DNA from: G965276765 sp965276825
GTDB taxonomy: Bacteria; Actinomycetota; Acidimicrobiia; Acidimicrobiales; Palsa-688
Length of the DNA stretch: 64,000 bases
Assembly (NCBI GenBank): GCA_965276825.1
Contig: OZ255630.1
Coordinates: forward strand, 1,550,001 to 1,614,000
Direction of reading: 5' to 3'
In this document: piece after piece, positions 27,301 to 36,598 of the stretch
How the letters are laid out: the number at the start of each line of letters is the position of its first letter
How positions within the stretch are numbered: the first letter of the stretch is position 1
Translations under genes and position numbers: made by a program
Notes under the pieces: generated by a model
Told to the model about the DNA's origin: nothing
Seen by the model: only the letters and a program-made list of their open reading frames with translations
The model's database searches: none

Positions 27301-27308
<8 letters not shown>
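24804..27308 (+). CDS. Fusion of a sugar-type ABC ATPase with two GAF-like regions and a histidine kinase
   Basis: An 834-residue protein of unusual build. Residues 15-250 are a complete nucleotide-binding domain of the sugar-importer type: Walker A at 49-57 with K55, Q-loop Q97, LSGGQ at 152-156, D176/E177, and H209. About 255-410 and 415-590 are two GAF-like regions (SLILSALGAALGADGLCLHLLERDALRLAGSVG opens the first). The kinase follows: H612 in SRLSHELRTPL, N728 in LMDNAVRHN, then DDGPGV and GAGLGLSISRAI. There are no membrane segments. It overlaps the response-regulator gene by 8 bp and lies upstream of a XylFGH-like importer. All ABC residues needed for ATP use are present, so the domain may both bind the permease and signal. 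I know of no characterised example. Confidence 0.9.
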
Positions 27309-28032
<724 letters not shown>

Positions 28033-28093
28033 CGGCGCGTGGACGACGCCGGAAAGTGGTCGTGTTAACGACTTGTTTCCGCTGGGACGGGGA

Positions 28094-28136
28094 TGTTCAC
28101 GGCGGTGTTCACGCTCCGTTCCCTAGGTTCTTCACG
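28094..28136 (+). promoter_or_regulatory. TTCACG direct repeats upstream of the sugar importer
   Basis: TGTTCACG occurs at 28094-28101 and 28106-28113 (12 bp apart) and TTCACG again at 28131-28136. Direct repeats spaced about one helical turn apart are typical binding sites of OmpR-family regulators, and the gene for one ends 62 bp upstream. A possible -10 (TAAGGT) is at 28143-28148. Confidence 0.55.
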
Positions 28137-28214
28137 AAACATTAAGGTGGCCGGACCGGGCGGTGGGAGCATCCCACCGTCGACCAGGGCGGCCCGTGCT
28201 CCAGGGGGAACACC

Positions 28215-29501
28215 TTGCCACTCACCAACAAACGTGCGGTCGCCGCCGTGCTCGTCGGCCTCGGCCTCACCGCAGCCGCCTGCGGCAGCTCGTCGAAGAC
28301 AACGTCCACGCCGACCACGACGCCGACGACCGCCGCGTCCAGCCCCACCACCGCCGCGTCCAGCCCCACCACGGCGGGTGCGGCGACGACCACCCCGTCC
28401 ACCGCCGCTCCCGGCGGCACGGTCTCGGCCAAGTCGTTCACCAGCGACTTCTCGGCCATGGCCCAGCTGACCTCGGTGGCCAAGGCCGGCAACGGCAAGG
28501 TCGGCGTGATCCTGCCGGACACGGTCACCTCCACCCGCTACACCGAGTTCGACGCCCCCCTGTTGGCCAAGGCCTTCTCCAAGGCCGGCCTGGCCAGCTC
28601 GGACGTCATCATCCAAAACGCCCAGGGCAGCGACGCCACCCAGCTCGGCGACGCCCAGACCGACATCACCAACGGGGCCACCGTGCTGGTCGTCGACCCC
28701 CTCGACTCCAGCGTGGGCGCCAAGATCGAGGCCCTCGGCAAGCAGCGGGGCGTCCCGGTCATCGACTACGACCGCCTCACCCTCGGGGGCAGCCGCAAGT
28801 ACTACATCAGCTTCAACAACGTCCAGGTCGGCAAGCTCATCGGCAACGGCCTGGTCAGCTGCGCAGCTGCGTGGCACGTGGCCAAGCCCAACGTGATCGT
28901 CATGGTGGGGTCGCCGACCGACAACAACGCCACCCTCTTCGCCCAGGGTTACAACGGGGTCATCGACCCCTACTTCAGCTCCGGCAAGTGGACCAAGGCG
29001 GCCAGCCCGGCCGGGACGTGGGACCCCCCCACCGCCCTCTCCGAGTTCGAGCAGGCCAGGACGGCCCACCCCTCCGCCAACGCGGTGCTCATGCCCAACG
29101 ACGAGAACGGCGCGCCGATCATCCAGTACCTGAAGAACCACGGGGTCGGCGCCAGGTCGTTCCCGGTGACCGGCCAGGACGCCACCCTCACCGGGCTCCA
29201 GAACATCCTGTCCGGCTACCAGTGCGGCACGGCCTACAAGCCCATCTACCTGGAAGCCCAAGCCGCCGCAGCCGTGGCCCTCTACGCCAGGGCGGGCCAG
29301 ACCCCGCCGGCCAGCCTGGTCAACGGGACCACGCAGGACACCACCAGCCACACCGCGGTCAAGTCCGTCCTCCTCACCCCCAATTGGGTGACGACGGCCA
29401 ACATGGCCTCGACCGTGGTCAAGGACAAGTTCGTGCCGGCGTCGCAGATCTGCACCTCTGCATATGCAGCCGCCTGCAAGGCGGCGGGGATCAGCGGCTG
29501 A
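28215..29501 (+). CDS. Sugar ABC transporter substrate-binding lipoprotein (XylF-like)
   Basis: A 428-residue lipoprotein. The signal peptide (1-22) ends in a lipobox with C23 (LTAAACG). A Ser/Thr/Pro-rich linker with a duplicated AASSPTT heptad runs to about residue 70. The mature part is a type-1 periplasmic sugar-binding fold (KVGVILPDTVTSTRYTEFDAPLL, QGSDATQLGDAQTDITNGATVLVVDPLDS, VIDYDRLTLGGSRKYYISFNNVQVGKLIG) close to D-xylose-type receptors. The start is TTG at 28215, preceded by AGGGGGA; no upstream ATG or GTG fits. First gene of the importer, just below the two-component genes. Confidence 0.9.
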   Translation: MPLTNKRAVAAVLVGLGLTAAACGSSSKTTSTPTTTPTTAASSPTTAASSPTTAGAATTTPSTAAPGGTVSAKSFTSDFSAMAQLTSVAKAGNGKVGVILPDTVTSTRYTEFDAPLLAKAFSKAGLASSDVIIQNAQGSDATQLGDAQTDITNGATVLVVDPLDSSVGAKIEALGKQRGVPVIDYDRLTLGGSRKYYISFNNVQVGKLIGNGLVSCAAAWHVAKPNVIVMVGSPTDNNATLFAQGYNGVIDPYFSSGKWTKAASPAGTWDPPTALSEFEQARTAHPSANAVLMPNDENGAPIIQYLKNHGVGARSFPVTGQDATLTGLQNILSGYQCGTAYKPIYLEAQAAAAVALYARAGQTPPASLVNGTTQDTTSHTAVKSVLLTPNWVTTANMASTVVKDKFVPASQICTSAYAAACKAAGISG

Positions 29502-29503
29502 CG

Positions 29504-30346
29504 ATGGCCGCCGACGCATCAGACGGGGCCCGGCCCGCTTCGGCGGACCGGGCCCCGGCCCCGTCCGGGACCAACGGCACGCGCACGCCGCTGCTGCAGC
29601 TGTCCCACGTGACCAAGCACTTCGGCCCGGTCCAGGCCCTCCACGACGTCAACCTGGAGATCTACCCGGGTGAGGTCACCGCGCTGGTCGGGGACAACGG
29701 CGCCGGCAAGTCGACCCTCATCAAGACGATCTCGGGCATCCACCCATCCGACGGCGGCCAGATCCTGTGGGAGGGCAGGGAGGTCCACCTCCGCGGCCCG
29801 CGCGAGTCGACCGCCCTCGGGATCGCCACCATGTACCAGGACCTGGCGCTGGCCGACAACCTCGACATCGTCCAGAACATGTTCCTCGGCCGGGAGATCC
29901 TGCACAGCCGGCTGCTCGACGAGCCGGCCATGGAGCTGGCCGCCAAGAAGACGCTGAGCGACCTGTCGGTGACGACCGTGCGCTCGATCCGCCAGCCGGT
30001 CGGCTCGCTCTCCGGCGGTCAGCGCCAGGCGGTGGCCGTGGCCAGGGCCGTGCTCGAGGACGCCAGGCTGGTCATCATGGACGAACCGACCGCCGCCCTG
30101 GGTGTGTCGCAGACGGCCATGGTCCTCAGCCTGATCAAGACCCTGAGCGGGCGGGGCGTGGCCGTGCTGGTCATCTCCCACAACCTCAACGACGTGTTCC
30201 AGGTGGCCGACCACCTCGCCGCCCTCTACCTGGGCACCGTGGCCGAGTCCGGCCCGATCGCCGACTTCGACACCCAGAGCGCGGTGCAGGCCATCACCAC
30301 CGGATCCCGAAGCGGCCGGCCCCCGACCGCGGCAGGAAGGGACTGA
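29504..30346 (+). CDS. Sugar ABC transporter ATPase with a single nucleotide-binding domain
   Basis: A 280-residue ATPase. After a variable first 30 residues it has GDNGAGKSTLIKTI (Walker A), the Q-loop YQDLALADNLDI, LSGGQRQAVAVARAVL, VIMDEPTAALG and the ISHNLND switch histidine. XylG/RbsA-type importers normally have two fused domains of about 500 residues, so this single-domain form must act as a homodimer or pair with another ATPase. The one fused to the histidine kinase is closely related and is encoded in the same locus. ATG at 29504, 2 bp after the receptor stop. Confidence 0.92.
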   Translation: MAADASDGARPASADRAPAPSGTNGTRTPLLQLSHVTKHFGPVQALHDVNLEIYPGEVTALVGDNGAGKSTLIKTISGIHPSDGGQILWEGREVHLRGPRESTALGIATMYQDLALADNLDIVQNMFLGREILHSRLLDEPAMELAAKKTLSDLSVTTVRSIRQPVGSLSGGQRQAVAVARAVLEDARLVIMDEPTAALGVSQTAMVLSLIKTLSGRGVAVLVISHNLNDVFQVADHLAALYLGTVAESGPIADFDTQSAVQAITTGSRSGRPPTAAGRD

Positions 30347-30348
30347 GC

Positions 30349-31689
30349 ATGGCAGCCAACGATCCCGTCACCCCCGGCACCTCGGAACCGTCCGGCGCGG
30401 GGACGGTCACGGTCGAGTCGACCGACGCCACCTCGGCCAGTCTGGACCCGGCCCTGCTCGGCGGCAACGAGCTGGTCGCCACGTCGCTCGGCGAATACGT
30501 GGGCGCCACCTGGAAGCGGATACGCGCCGGTGAGAGCGGCGCGCTGCCCGTGGTCGTCGGCCTGGTCATCATCGTGCTGATCTTCCAGAGCCGCAACGGC
30601 CACTTCCTCTCGGCCATCAACCTGGTCAACCTGATCCAGCAGACCGGCGTGTTCGTGATGCTCGGCATGGCGGAGATCTTCGTCCTGCTGCTCGGCGAGA
30701 TCGACCTGTCCGTCGGGTACATGGCCGCGGTCGGCGCCACCATCATCGGAGAGCTGCAAGCGTCGCCCTACAACTACTCGTGGTGGTCGGCGATCATCGT
30801 CGGGCTGGTCGCAACCATGATCCTCGGACTCGTCCAGGGGCTGCTGATCACCCGGCTCAAGCTGCCGTCGTTCGTGGTCACTCTCGGCGGGCTGCTCGGC
30901 TTCGAGGGCCTCCAGCTCTACCTGATCGACCGGGACCACCACGTCAGCGGCGGCACCATCAGCATCACCAACAAGGTCATCAACGACATCGTCAACGGGT
31001 CGTTCACCCCGGCGGCCAGCTGGATCATCATGGTGGTGGCCGTGGTGATCTATGCCGCCCTCAACCTGACCAGGGACGCCCGCCGGCGATCGAGCGGGCT
31101 GGTGACCCCGCCCCTCGCGCTCACGACCGTCAAGATCCTGGGCGTGGCCGTGGCCGGCGTGGTGGTCGTGCTGGTGTGCAACCTCAACCGGGGCAGTGGC
31201 AACTTCCACCTGAGCGGGCTGCCCTGGGTGGTGCCGATCGTGCTGGTCATCCTGGTGGGCTACACGTTCCTGCTCGGGCGCACCCGCTTCGGGCGCTACC
31301 TGTACGCCATCGGCGGCAACGCCGAGGCGGCCAGGCGGGCCGGCGTCAACCTCAACCGCATCCGCCTCGTGGCGTTCGTCCTGACCGGGCTCACCGCCGG
31401 GATCGGCGGCGTGCTCTACGAGTCCCAGCTGGGTGGGATCTCCAACAACATCAACGGTGGCACCTACGTGCTCTACGCGGTCGCCGCCGCGGTCATCGGT
31501 GGCACCAGCCTGTTCGGTGGCCGGGGCAAGATGGTCCACGCCGTGCTCGGTGGCATCGTGATCGGCGTCATCTTCAACGGCACCGAGCTCCTCGGCCTCG
31601 GTGCCGCCGCCCAGGACATGGTCACCGCCCTGGTGCTGCTCGCCGCGGTCATCGTCGACGCCGTGGCCCACCGGAGCACCGCCGTCTGA
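30349..31689 (+). CDS. Sugar ABC transporter permease (XylH-like)
   Basis: A 446-residue membrane permease of the branched-chain/ribose-xylose type, with about ten hydrophobic segments. Signatures include NLIQQTGVFVMLGMAEIFVLLLGEIDLSVGYMAAVGATII near 110-150, GQ-like GLVQGLLITRLKLPSFVVTLGGLLGFEG, the cytoplasmic coupling loop RTRFGRYLYAIGGNAEAARRAGVNLNRIR near 315-345, and GGTSLFGGRGKMVHAVLGG. A 50-residue hydrophilic N-terminal extension is longer than usual. It follows the ATPase by 2 bp and ends the operon. Confidence 0.92.
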   Translation: MAANDPVTPGTSEPSGAGTVTVESTDATSASLDPALLGGNELVATSLGEYVGATWKRIRAGESGALPVVVGLVIIVLIFQSRNGHFLSAINLVNLIQQTGVFVMLGMAEIFVLLLGEIDLSVGYMAAVGATIIGELQASPYNYSWWSAIIVGLVATMILGLVQGLLITRLKLPSFVVTLGGLLGFEGLQLYLIDRDHHVSGGTISITNKVINDIVNGSFTPAASWIIMVVAVVIYAALNLTRDARRRSSGLVTPPLALTTVKILGVAVAGVVVVLVCNLNRGSGNFHLSGLPWVVPIVLVILVGYTFLLGRTRFGRYLYAIGGNAEAARRAGVNLNRIRLVAFVLTGLTAGIGGVLYESQLGGISNNINGGTYVLYAVAAAVIGGTSLFGGRGKMVHAVLGGIVIGVIFNGTELLGLGAAAQDMVTALVLLAAVIVDAVAHRSTAV

Positions 31690-31858
31690 TCTCCCCGTCA
31701 CGGCGCAGCTGACCGTCGCCCGGCTCCCATGGTGGGGGCGGGCGACGGCGGCCGCTTCGATCGGTGCGCGTGCCCGACCGGGGTGCACGCCCGCGATCCG
31801 CGGTCACCAAGCCGCGCGCACCGCCGTCGGTGCACCGCAGAACCACCCGTACCACGCC

Positions 31859-31966
31859 GAGCGCCCGCAGAACCGGCCGCGGCCCACGCCAAGCGCCCGC
31901 AGAACCGGCCGCGGCCCACGCCAAGCGCCCACAGAACCGGCCGCGGCCCACGCCAAGCGCCCGCAG
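31859..31966. repeat. 32-bp direct tandem array, three copies plus a partial
   Basis: A unit beginning AAGCGCCCGCAGAACCGG (first copy starting GA) repeats at 31859, 31891 and 31923 with a single change in the third copy, then a 12-bp partial at 31955. The unit length is not a multiple of three and there are no spacers, so it is neither coding nor CRISPR. Confidence 0.92.
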
Positions 31967-32004
31967 TCCCGACCACGAGGCGCGTGAGCCCGGTGAGGGA
32001 CGAT

Positions 32005-32020
32005 CGGATCACGAGATCCG
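32005..32020. terminator. Small hairpin after the sugar importer
   Basis: CGGATC and GATCCG form a perfect 6-bp stem with an ACGA loop. It lies 316 bp after the permease and just after the tandem array. No T-tract follows, so terminator function is weakly supported. Confidence 0.3.
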
Positions 32021-32113
32021 GGCCGTTCCCCCCCGAAGGGAGGCGCCCGGAGCTCGTGGTCCGAGCGACCAGGCGAAACCGCCTCGGCGGAAGCGGCGCG
32101 GCGAGGGCTAGCG

Positions 32114-32785
32114 CTAGCTGGCGAAGCGCGAGGCCAGGTCCTCGGCCATCCCCCACCCGAAGGCGATGAGCACGTCGCGCCGCTCGGGGTCGAGGGAGTC
32201 GAAGAAGGCGGCCACGTCGGCGGGGACCGAGTCGGGCCTGGTGGAGGAGAAGTCGAACACGCCGGTCGGGTTGCCGTCGCCGGTGACCACGAAGCTGCGG
32301 TCGTCGATGCGGCCCTCGGCGCCGAAGCGCTTGGCCAGCCGGCGGGACCACGCCCGCTCCTCACCGGTCGGCTTGTGCTCGGGCCGGGGGCAGATGTCCT
32401 CCAGGCCCTTGAACGAGGCGAAGGCGTCGGCGTCGATGAAGCGCGTGCCGATCAGCACGTCCTCGTCGGGGAAGGCGAGCACGGCCCGGCGGAACTGGTC
32501 GGCGGTGAGCACCTTGAGCACCTGGTCGCGCTTGGCGTTGCGGCGCACCGACGCCAGGCCCCAGAGCAGGCAGGGGGTGCCCCCGATCCGCTCGAGGGTG
32601 CAGAAGCCGAAGCCGACGAGCTTGCCGGCCTCCCGCACCTGGGTGATCAGCACCCACTCCTCTGCCTGCTTGGAGAGCAAACCGATGTCGAAGCCGGCGG
32701 GCCCGTCGGTGACGGTATCCGCCAGCTCGGCGATCTCGCCGTCCGAGAGGGCGGTGGTGTCCTTGGTCTCGACATCGAGGGCCAT
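32114..32785 (-). CDS. Conserved-looking protein of unknown function
   Basis: A 223-residue soluble protein I do not recognise with confidence. It opens with an acidic stretch (LSDGEIAELADTVTDGPAGFDIGLL), followed by EEWVLITQVREAGKLVGFGFCTLERIGGTPCLLWGLASVRRNAKRDQVLKVL, which looks like the strand-helix pattern of a GNAT-type fold, then VFDFSSTRPDSVPADVAAFFDSLDPERRDVLIAFGWGMAEDLA. A GAGGAGA box lies before the ATG at 32785. The TAG stop is inside a perfect 12-bp palindrome, GCTAGCGCTAGC. It sits next to dnaE but its function is not evident from that. Confidence 0.72.
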   Translation of the reverse strand: MALDVETKDTTALSDGEIAELADTVTDGPAGFDIGLLSKQAEEWVLITQVREAGKLVGFGFCTLERIGGTPCLLWGLASVRRNAKRDQVLKVLTADQFRRAVLAFPDEDVLIGTRFIDADAFASFKGLEDICPRPEHKPTGEERAWSRRLAKRFGAEGRIDDRSFVVTGDGNPTGVFDFSSTRPDSVPADVAAFFDSLDPERRDVLIAFGWGMAEDLASRFAS

Positions 32786-32844
32786 GCGTGAGCAACTCTC
32801 CTCACCGTCCGACCCGCTCGTGCCAGCGGGCGTAGGGGATCATT

Positions 32845-35800
32845 TTAGGCGCTGGCGGCGCTTGCGTTCCAAAGGCAGCCAGGGCCGAGCAGGACGCGGA
32901 GCTCGGCGAGCAGCCCGGTGGAGGTCGCAACTCCCCAGGTGGCGTCGAGGCGGATGCACTTGGAGCCGACGTGGAGGAACACCGGCGACTCGCCGGGGTG
33001 CTCGCCCAGGAGCTTCCTCAGCCGGTCGACCCGGTCCTCGGTGAGGGCCCCGAGCGGCAGGTCGAGGTGGAGCGCCTGGGCGCCGACGGACAGCTCGGGC
33101 CGCTTGACCTCCATGCAGATCAGCTTGGGCTGGTCGTCGCGAGTGTCCATCCGAGCCCGGATGCAGACCACGGCGTCGTCGGCGAGGAGATGGCCGACGT
33201 CGGTCATGGTCCGGGGAAAGACCCAGACCTCGATGGCCGACTCGAGGTCCTCGAGGGTGAAGGTCGCCATCAGCTCGCCCCGCTTGGTGTACTTGCGGTT
33301 GAGCCCGGTGACCACCCCGCCGACCCACCGGACGTCGCTGCCGCGCTCGCCGGGCACGCCGGGAGGCGGGGCGTCGCGCAGCTCGGCGATGGACAGATCC
33401 GTGTGGCGGCGCAGCGCCGCCTCCACCCCGAAGAGGGGATGGTCGGAGACGTACAGGCCGAGCATCTCCTTCTCGAAGACCAGCTTCTGGGTCTTGTCGA
33501 ACTCGGTGTCGGGGACCGGCACCCGGGCGTCGTCGAAGCCGGTCCCGGGCTCGGCGACGCCGCCCAGGTCGCCGAAGAGGCTCATCACCCCCTGCTCGCG
33601 CTCGCGCCTGCGGGCCAGGGTCCGCTCGACGATGCGGTCGAAGACCAGGCACAGCCCCTGGCGGGGGTGGCCGACGGCGTCGAAGGCGCCCGCCTTGACC
33701 AGGGACTCGACGGTGCGCTTGTTGAGCACCGCCGGGTCGACCCGGTTGGCGAAGTCGTAGAAGTCGGTGAACGGCCCGTTGGCGTCGCGCTCGACCACGA
33801 TGCGCTCGACGAGGCCCTCACCGACGTTGCGGATGGCCGACAGGCCGAAGGGGATGGCGCCGCGACCCTTGGCTCCACCCTGGCGGATGGCGCTGAAGTC
33901 CGAGAGGGACACGTTGACGTCGGGGACCAGCACCTCGATGCCCATCGCCCGGCACTCGGCCAGGTACACCGCCGTCTTGTCCTTGTCGTCCTTGACGCTG
34001 GTGAGCAGGGCGGCGAGGTACTCGGCGGGATGGTTGGCCTTGAGCCACGCCGTCCAGTAGATGACCAGCCCGTAGCCGTAGGCGTGCGACTTGTTGAAGG
34101 CGTAGTCGGCGAAGGGCTCGATGACGTCGAACAGCGCGGTCCCGATCCGGCGCTCGTAGCCGGTCGCCACGCACCCGGCGACGAACTTCTCCCGCTCCAT
34201 GGCCATGATCGCCCGGACCTTCTTGCCCGTGGCCTTCCTGAGGTTGTCGGCCTCCTCGAGCGAGTAGCCGGCAAACTTCTGGGCCACCCGCATCATCGAC
34301 TCCTGGTAGATCATCAGGCCCTGGGTGTCGCCGAGGACCTCGGCCAGATCGGGGTGGAGGTAGGTGATCGGCTTGCGGTCGTTCTTGCGGTCGGCGTAGT
34401 CGTAGTGCATGTTGGCCGCCATCGGACCCGGCCGGTACAAGGCGTTGAGGGCGGCCACGTCGGCGAAGTGGGTGGGAGCGAGGGCCCGCAGCAGGGCGCG
34501 CATGGGTCCGCCCTCGAGCTGGAACACCCCGATGCTGCCGCCCTGCTGCAACAGGGTGAAGGTGGCCGGATCGTCCAGCGGCACGGTGTCGATGTCGGGT
34601 CGGGTGCCGGTGTTGACCTCGATCAGGTCGAGGGCCCGCTCGATGACCGAGAGGTTGCGCAACCCGAGGAAGTCCATCTTGAGCAGGCCGAGCTCCTCGA
34701 CCCCGTGCATCTCGTACTGGGTGACGATCGGCGCGTCCTCGACCTTGCCGCCGGCCTCGGGCTTGCGCTGGATGGGCAGGTACTCGGTGAGGGGATCGGC
34801 GGAGATGACGACCGCCGCGGCGTGGATGCCGTCCTGTCGCCTCAGCCCCTCGAGGCCCTTGGCCACGTCGACCACGCGGGCCACGTCGGGATCGGCGGCG
34901 TACATCTCGCGCAGCTCGACCGCCGCCTTGAAGCCGTCGCGGTACCTCTCGTGCTCGTCGAGGCAGGCCCACAGCGGGGTGTCGCGGCCCATGACGAGTG
35001 GGGGCATGGCCTTGGCCACCCGGTCCCCGACGCTGTAGGGGTAGCCGAGGACGCGGGCCGCGTCGCGCACCGCCGCCCTGGCCTTGATGGTCGAGAAGGT
35101 GACGATCTGGGCGACGTGGTCCCAGCCCCAGCGCTCCGCCGCGTAGCGGATCATCTCGGCGCGGTAGCGCTCGTCGAAGTCCATGTCGATGTCGGGCATC
35201 TGCTTGCGGCCCGGGTTCAAGAACCGCTCGAAGATCAGGTCGTGGGTGATGGGGTCGACGTCGACGATCCGCAGGCAGTACGCCACGCAGCAGCCGGCCG
35301 CGCTGCCCCGCCCCGGCCCGACTCGGATGCTGCGTGACCTGGCGTGGTCGATCAGGTCCCAGACGACGAGGAAGTAGTCGGAGAAGCCCATCGAGGAGAT
35401 GACGCCGAGCTCGTAGTCGACGCGCTCGACGACCTTGGCCGGCAGCGGGGTGCCGTAGCGGGCCTCGGCCCCGCGGTAGGTCAGGTGGCGCAGGTAGTCG
35501 TCGGCGGTGTCGAAGCCGGCCGGGCGCGGGAAGCTCGGCAGCTTGGGCTTGCCGAAGTCGATGGTCACGTCGGCGCGCTCCGCGATCCACAGCGTGTTGT
35601 CGCAGGCCTCGGGCACCTCGGCGAAGAGCTGGCGCATCTCCGCGGCCGACTTGAGGTAGTGCTCGGTCCCCTCGATCTTGAAGCGCTTGGGGTCGTCCAT
35701 GGTCGACCCGGTCTGCACGCAGAGCAGGGCGTCGTGGGCGACCGCGTCCTCGCGGGAGGTGTAGTGGCTGTCGTTGGTGGCGAGCAGCGGCGCGCCGATG

Positions 35801-36429
35801 CGCCTGGCGATCTCGAGCAGCTGCGGGTTGGTCTGGCGCTGCTTGGCCAGGCCGTGGTCCTGCAGCTCGACGAAGAGGTGGTCGCGCCCGAAGACGTCCT
35901 GCAGCCGGGCGGCCAGCTCGGTGGCCCTGTCGACCCGCCCGGCCAGGAGCGCCTGGAGGACCACGCCGCCGAGGCAACCGGTGGTGGCGACGATGCCCTC
36001 GTGGTGCTCGGCCAGCATCTCCCAGTCGGTGCGCGGCTTCATGTGGTAGCCGTCGAGGTACGCCGAGCTCGACAGCTTGAGCAGGTTCTTGTAGCCGAGG
36101 TCGGTCTCGGCCAGGAGGGTCAGGTGGTAGTAGAGCTTGGCGCCGGCGTCGCCGTCGCCGCCCCCGTCGTCGAGACGTCCCCGTCGCGTGGGCCGCTCGT
36201 GGCGCGACTCCCCCGCCATGTAGGCCTCGGTCCCGATGATCGGCTTGATGCCGACCTCGCGGGCCGCCTTGTAGAAGTCGAGCACCCCGTACATGTTGCC
36301 GTGGTCGGTGATGCCGATGGCGGGCTGACCGTCGGACGCCGCCTTGGCGATCACCTCCTGCACCCGAGCCGCACCGTCGAGCATGGAGAACTCGGTGTGC
36401 AGGTGGAGGTGGGTGAACGATGCCCCCAC
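32845..36429 (-). CDS. dnaE: DNA polymerase III alpha subunit
   Basis: The 1194-residue replicative polymerase. The N-terminal PHP domain shows HLHLHTEFSMLDGA and GITDHGNMYG. The palm has the catalytic aspartates in PDIDMDFDE (D413, D415, D417 region) and D586 in LLKMDFLGLRNL. The fingers and tandem HhH regions follow (KGLEGLRRQDGIHAAAVVIS, ATGKKVRAIM, FNKSHAYGYGLVIYWTAWLKANHP), then an OB domain near 1000-1080. The length and motif order fit DnaE1 rather than the mutagenic DnaE2. The GTG start at 36429 has a GAGGAGG box. DnaA-box-like sites lie 52-86 bp upstream. Confidence 0.97.
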   Translation of the reverse strand: MGASFTHLHLHTEFSMLDGAARVQEVIAKAASDGQPAIGITDHGNMYGVLDFYKAAREVGIKPIIGTEAYMAGESRHERPTRRGRLDDGGGDGDAGAKLYYHLTLLAETDLGYKNLLKLSSSAYLDGYHMKPRTDWEMLAEHHEGIVATTGCLGGVVLQALLAGRVDRATELAARLQDVFGRDHLFVELQDHGLAKQRQTNPQLLEIARRIGAPLLATNDSHYTSREDAVAHDALLCVQTGSTMDDPKRFKIEGTEHYLKSAAEMRQLFAEVPEACDNTLWIAERADVTIDFGKPKLPSFPRPAGFDTADDYLRHLTYRGAEARYGTPLPAKVVERVDYELGVISSMGFSDYFLVVWDLIDHARSRSIRVGPGRGSAAGCCVAYCLRIVDVDPITHDLIFERFLNPGRKQMPDIDMDFDERYRAEMIRYAAERWGWDHVAQIVTFSTIKARAAVRDAARVLGYPYSVGDRVAKAMPPLVMGRDTPLWACLDEHERYRDGFKAAVELREMYAADPDVARVVDVAKGLEGLRRQDGIHAAAVVISADPLTEYLPIQRKPEAGGKVEDAPIVTQYEMHGVEELGLLKMDFLGLRNLSVIERALDLIEVNTGTRPDIDTVPLDDPATFTLLQQGGSIGVFQLEGGPMRALLRALAPTHFADVAALNALYRPGPMAANMHYDYADRKNDRKPITYLHPDLAEVLGDTQGLMIYQESMMRVAQKFAGYSLEEADNLRKATGKKVRAIMAMEREKFVAGCVATGYERRIGTALFDVIEPFADYAFNKSHAYGYGLVIYWTAWLKANHPAEYLAALLTSVKDDKDKTAVYLAECRAMGIEVLVPDVNVSLSDFSAIRQGGAKGRGAIPFGLSAIRNVGEGLVERIVVERDANGPFTDFYDFANRVDPAVLNKRTVESLVKAGAFDAVGHPRQGLCLVFDRIVERTLARRREREQGVMSLFGDLGGVAEPGTGFDDARVPVPDTEFDKTQKLVFEKEMLGLYVSDHPLFGVEAALRRHTDLSIAELRDAPPPGVPGERGSDVRWVGGVVTGLNRKYTKRGELMATFTLEDLESAIEVWVFPRTMTDVGHLLADDAVVCIRARMDTRDDQPKLICMEVKRPELSVGAQALHLDLPLGALTEDRVDRLRKLLGEHPGESPVFLHVGSKCIRLDATWGVATSTGLLAELRVLLGPGCLWNASAASA

Positions 36430-36480
36430 GGCGTGCCTCCTCGACGGCCCGCACCCGGATCGACCGGGCGAACGACAGTG

Positions 36481-36515
36481 TGCTCCACAGCCCCTGTGGA
36501 CACGCCTGTGGACGA
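36481..36515. promoter_or_regulatory. Cluster of three DnaA-box-like sites upstream of dnaE
   Basis: TGTGGACAC (36495-36503) and TGTGGACGA (36507-36515) face one way and TGCTCCACA (36481-36489) the other; each differs from the actinobacterial DnaA box by one or two bases. TCCACAG and CTGTGGA also form a 7-bp inverted repeat. The position in the dnaE upstream region suggests control of dnaE by DnaA. Confidence 0.5.
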
Positions 36516-36598
36516 GTTACAGCGGTGTGATTTCCTGGGGGGAGGCTAGCGCGCCCCGGAGCGCACGCGACTCGCGGACCACGCCACCGGGCGAGCGG

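Larger units (their letters stand above)
31690..32113. other. Intergenic region with repeats after the sugar importer
   Basis: A 424-bp convergent gap. It holds the 32-bp array (31859-31966), an upstream degenerate copy around 31831, a perfect small hairpin CGGATC-ACGA-GATCCG (32005-32020) that could end the importer transcript, and the start of a 12-bp palindrome GCTAGCGCTAGC (32107-32118). Open frames here have repetitive, implausible translations and no gene is called. Confidence 0.75.

Noticed and set aside
31859..31966. CRISPR array
   Set aside because: A 32-bp unit is CRISPR-like in length, but there are no unique spacers and no cas genes.
32971..35337. 788-residue plus-strand open frame
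   Set aside because: Antisense shadow of dnaE.
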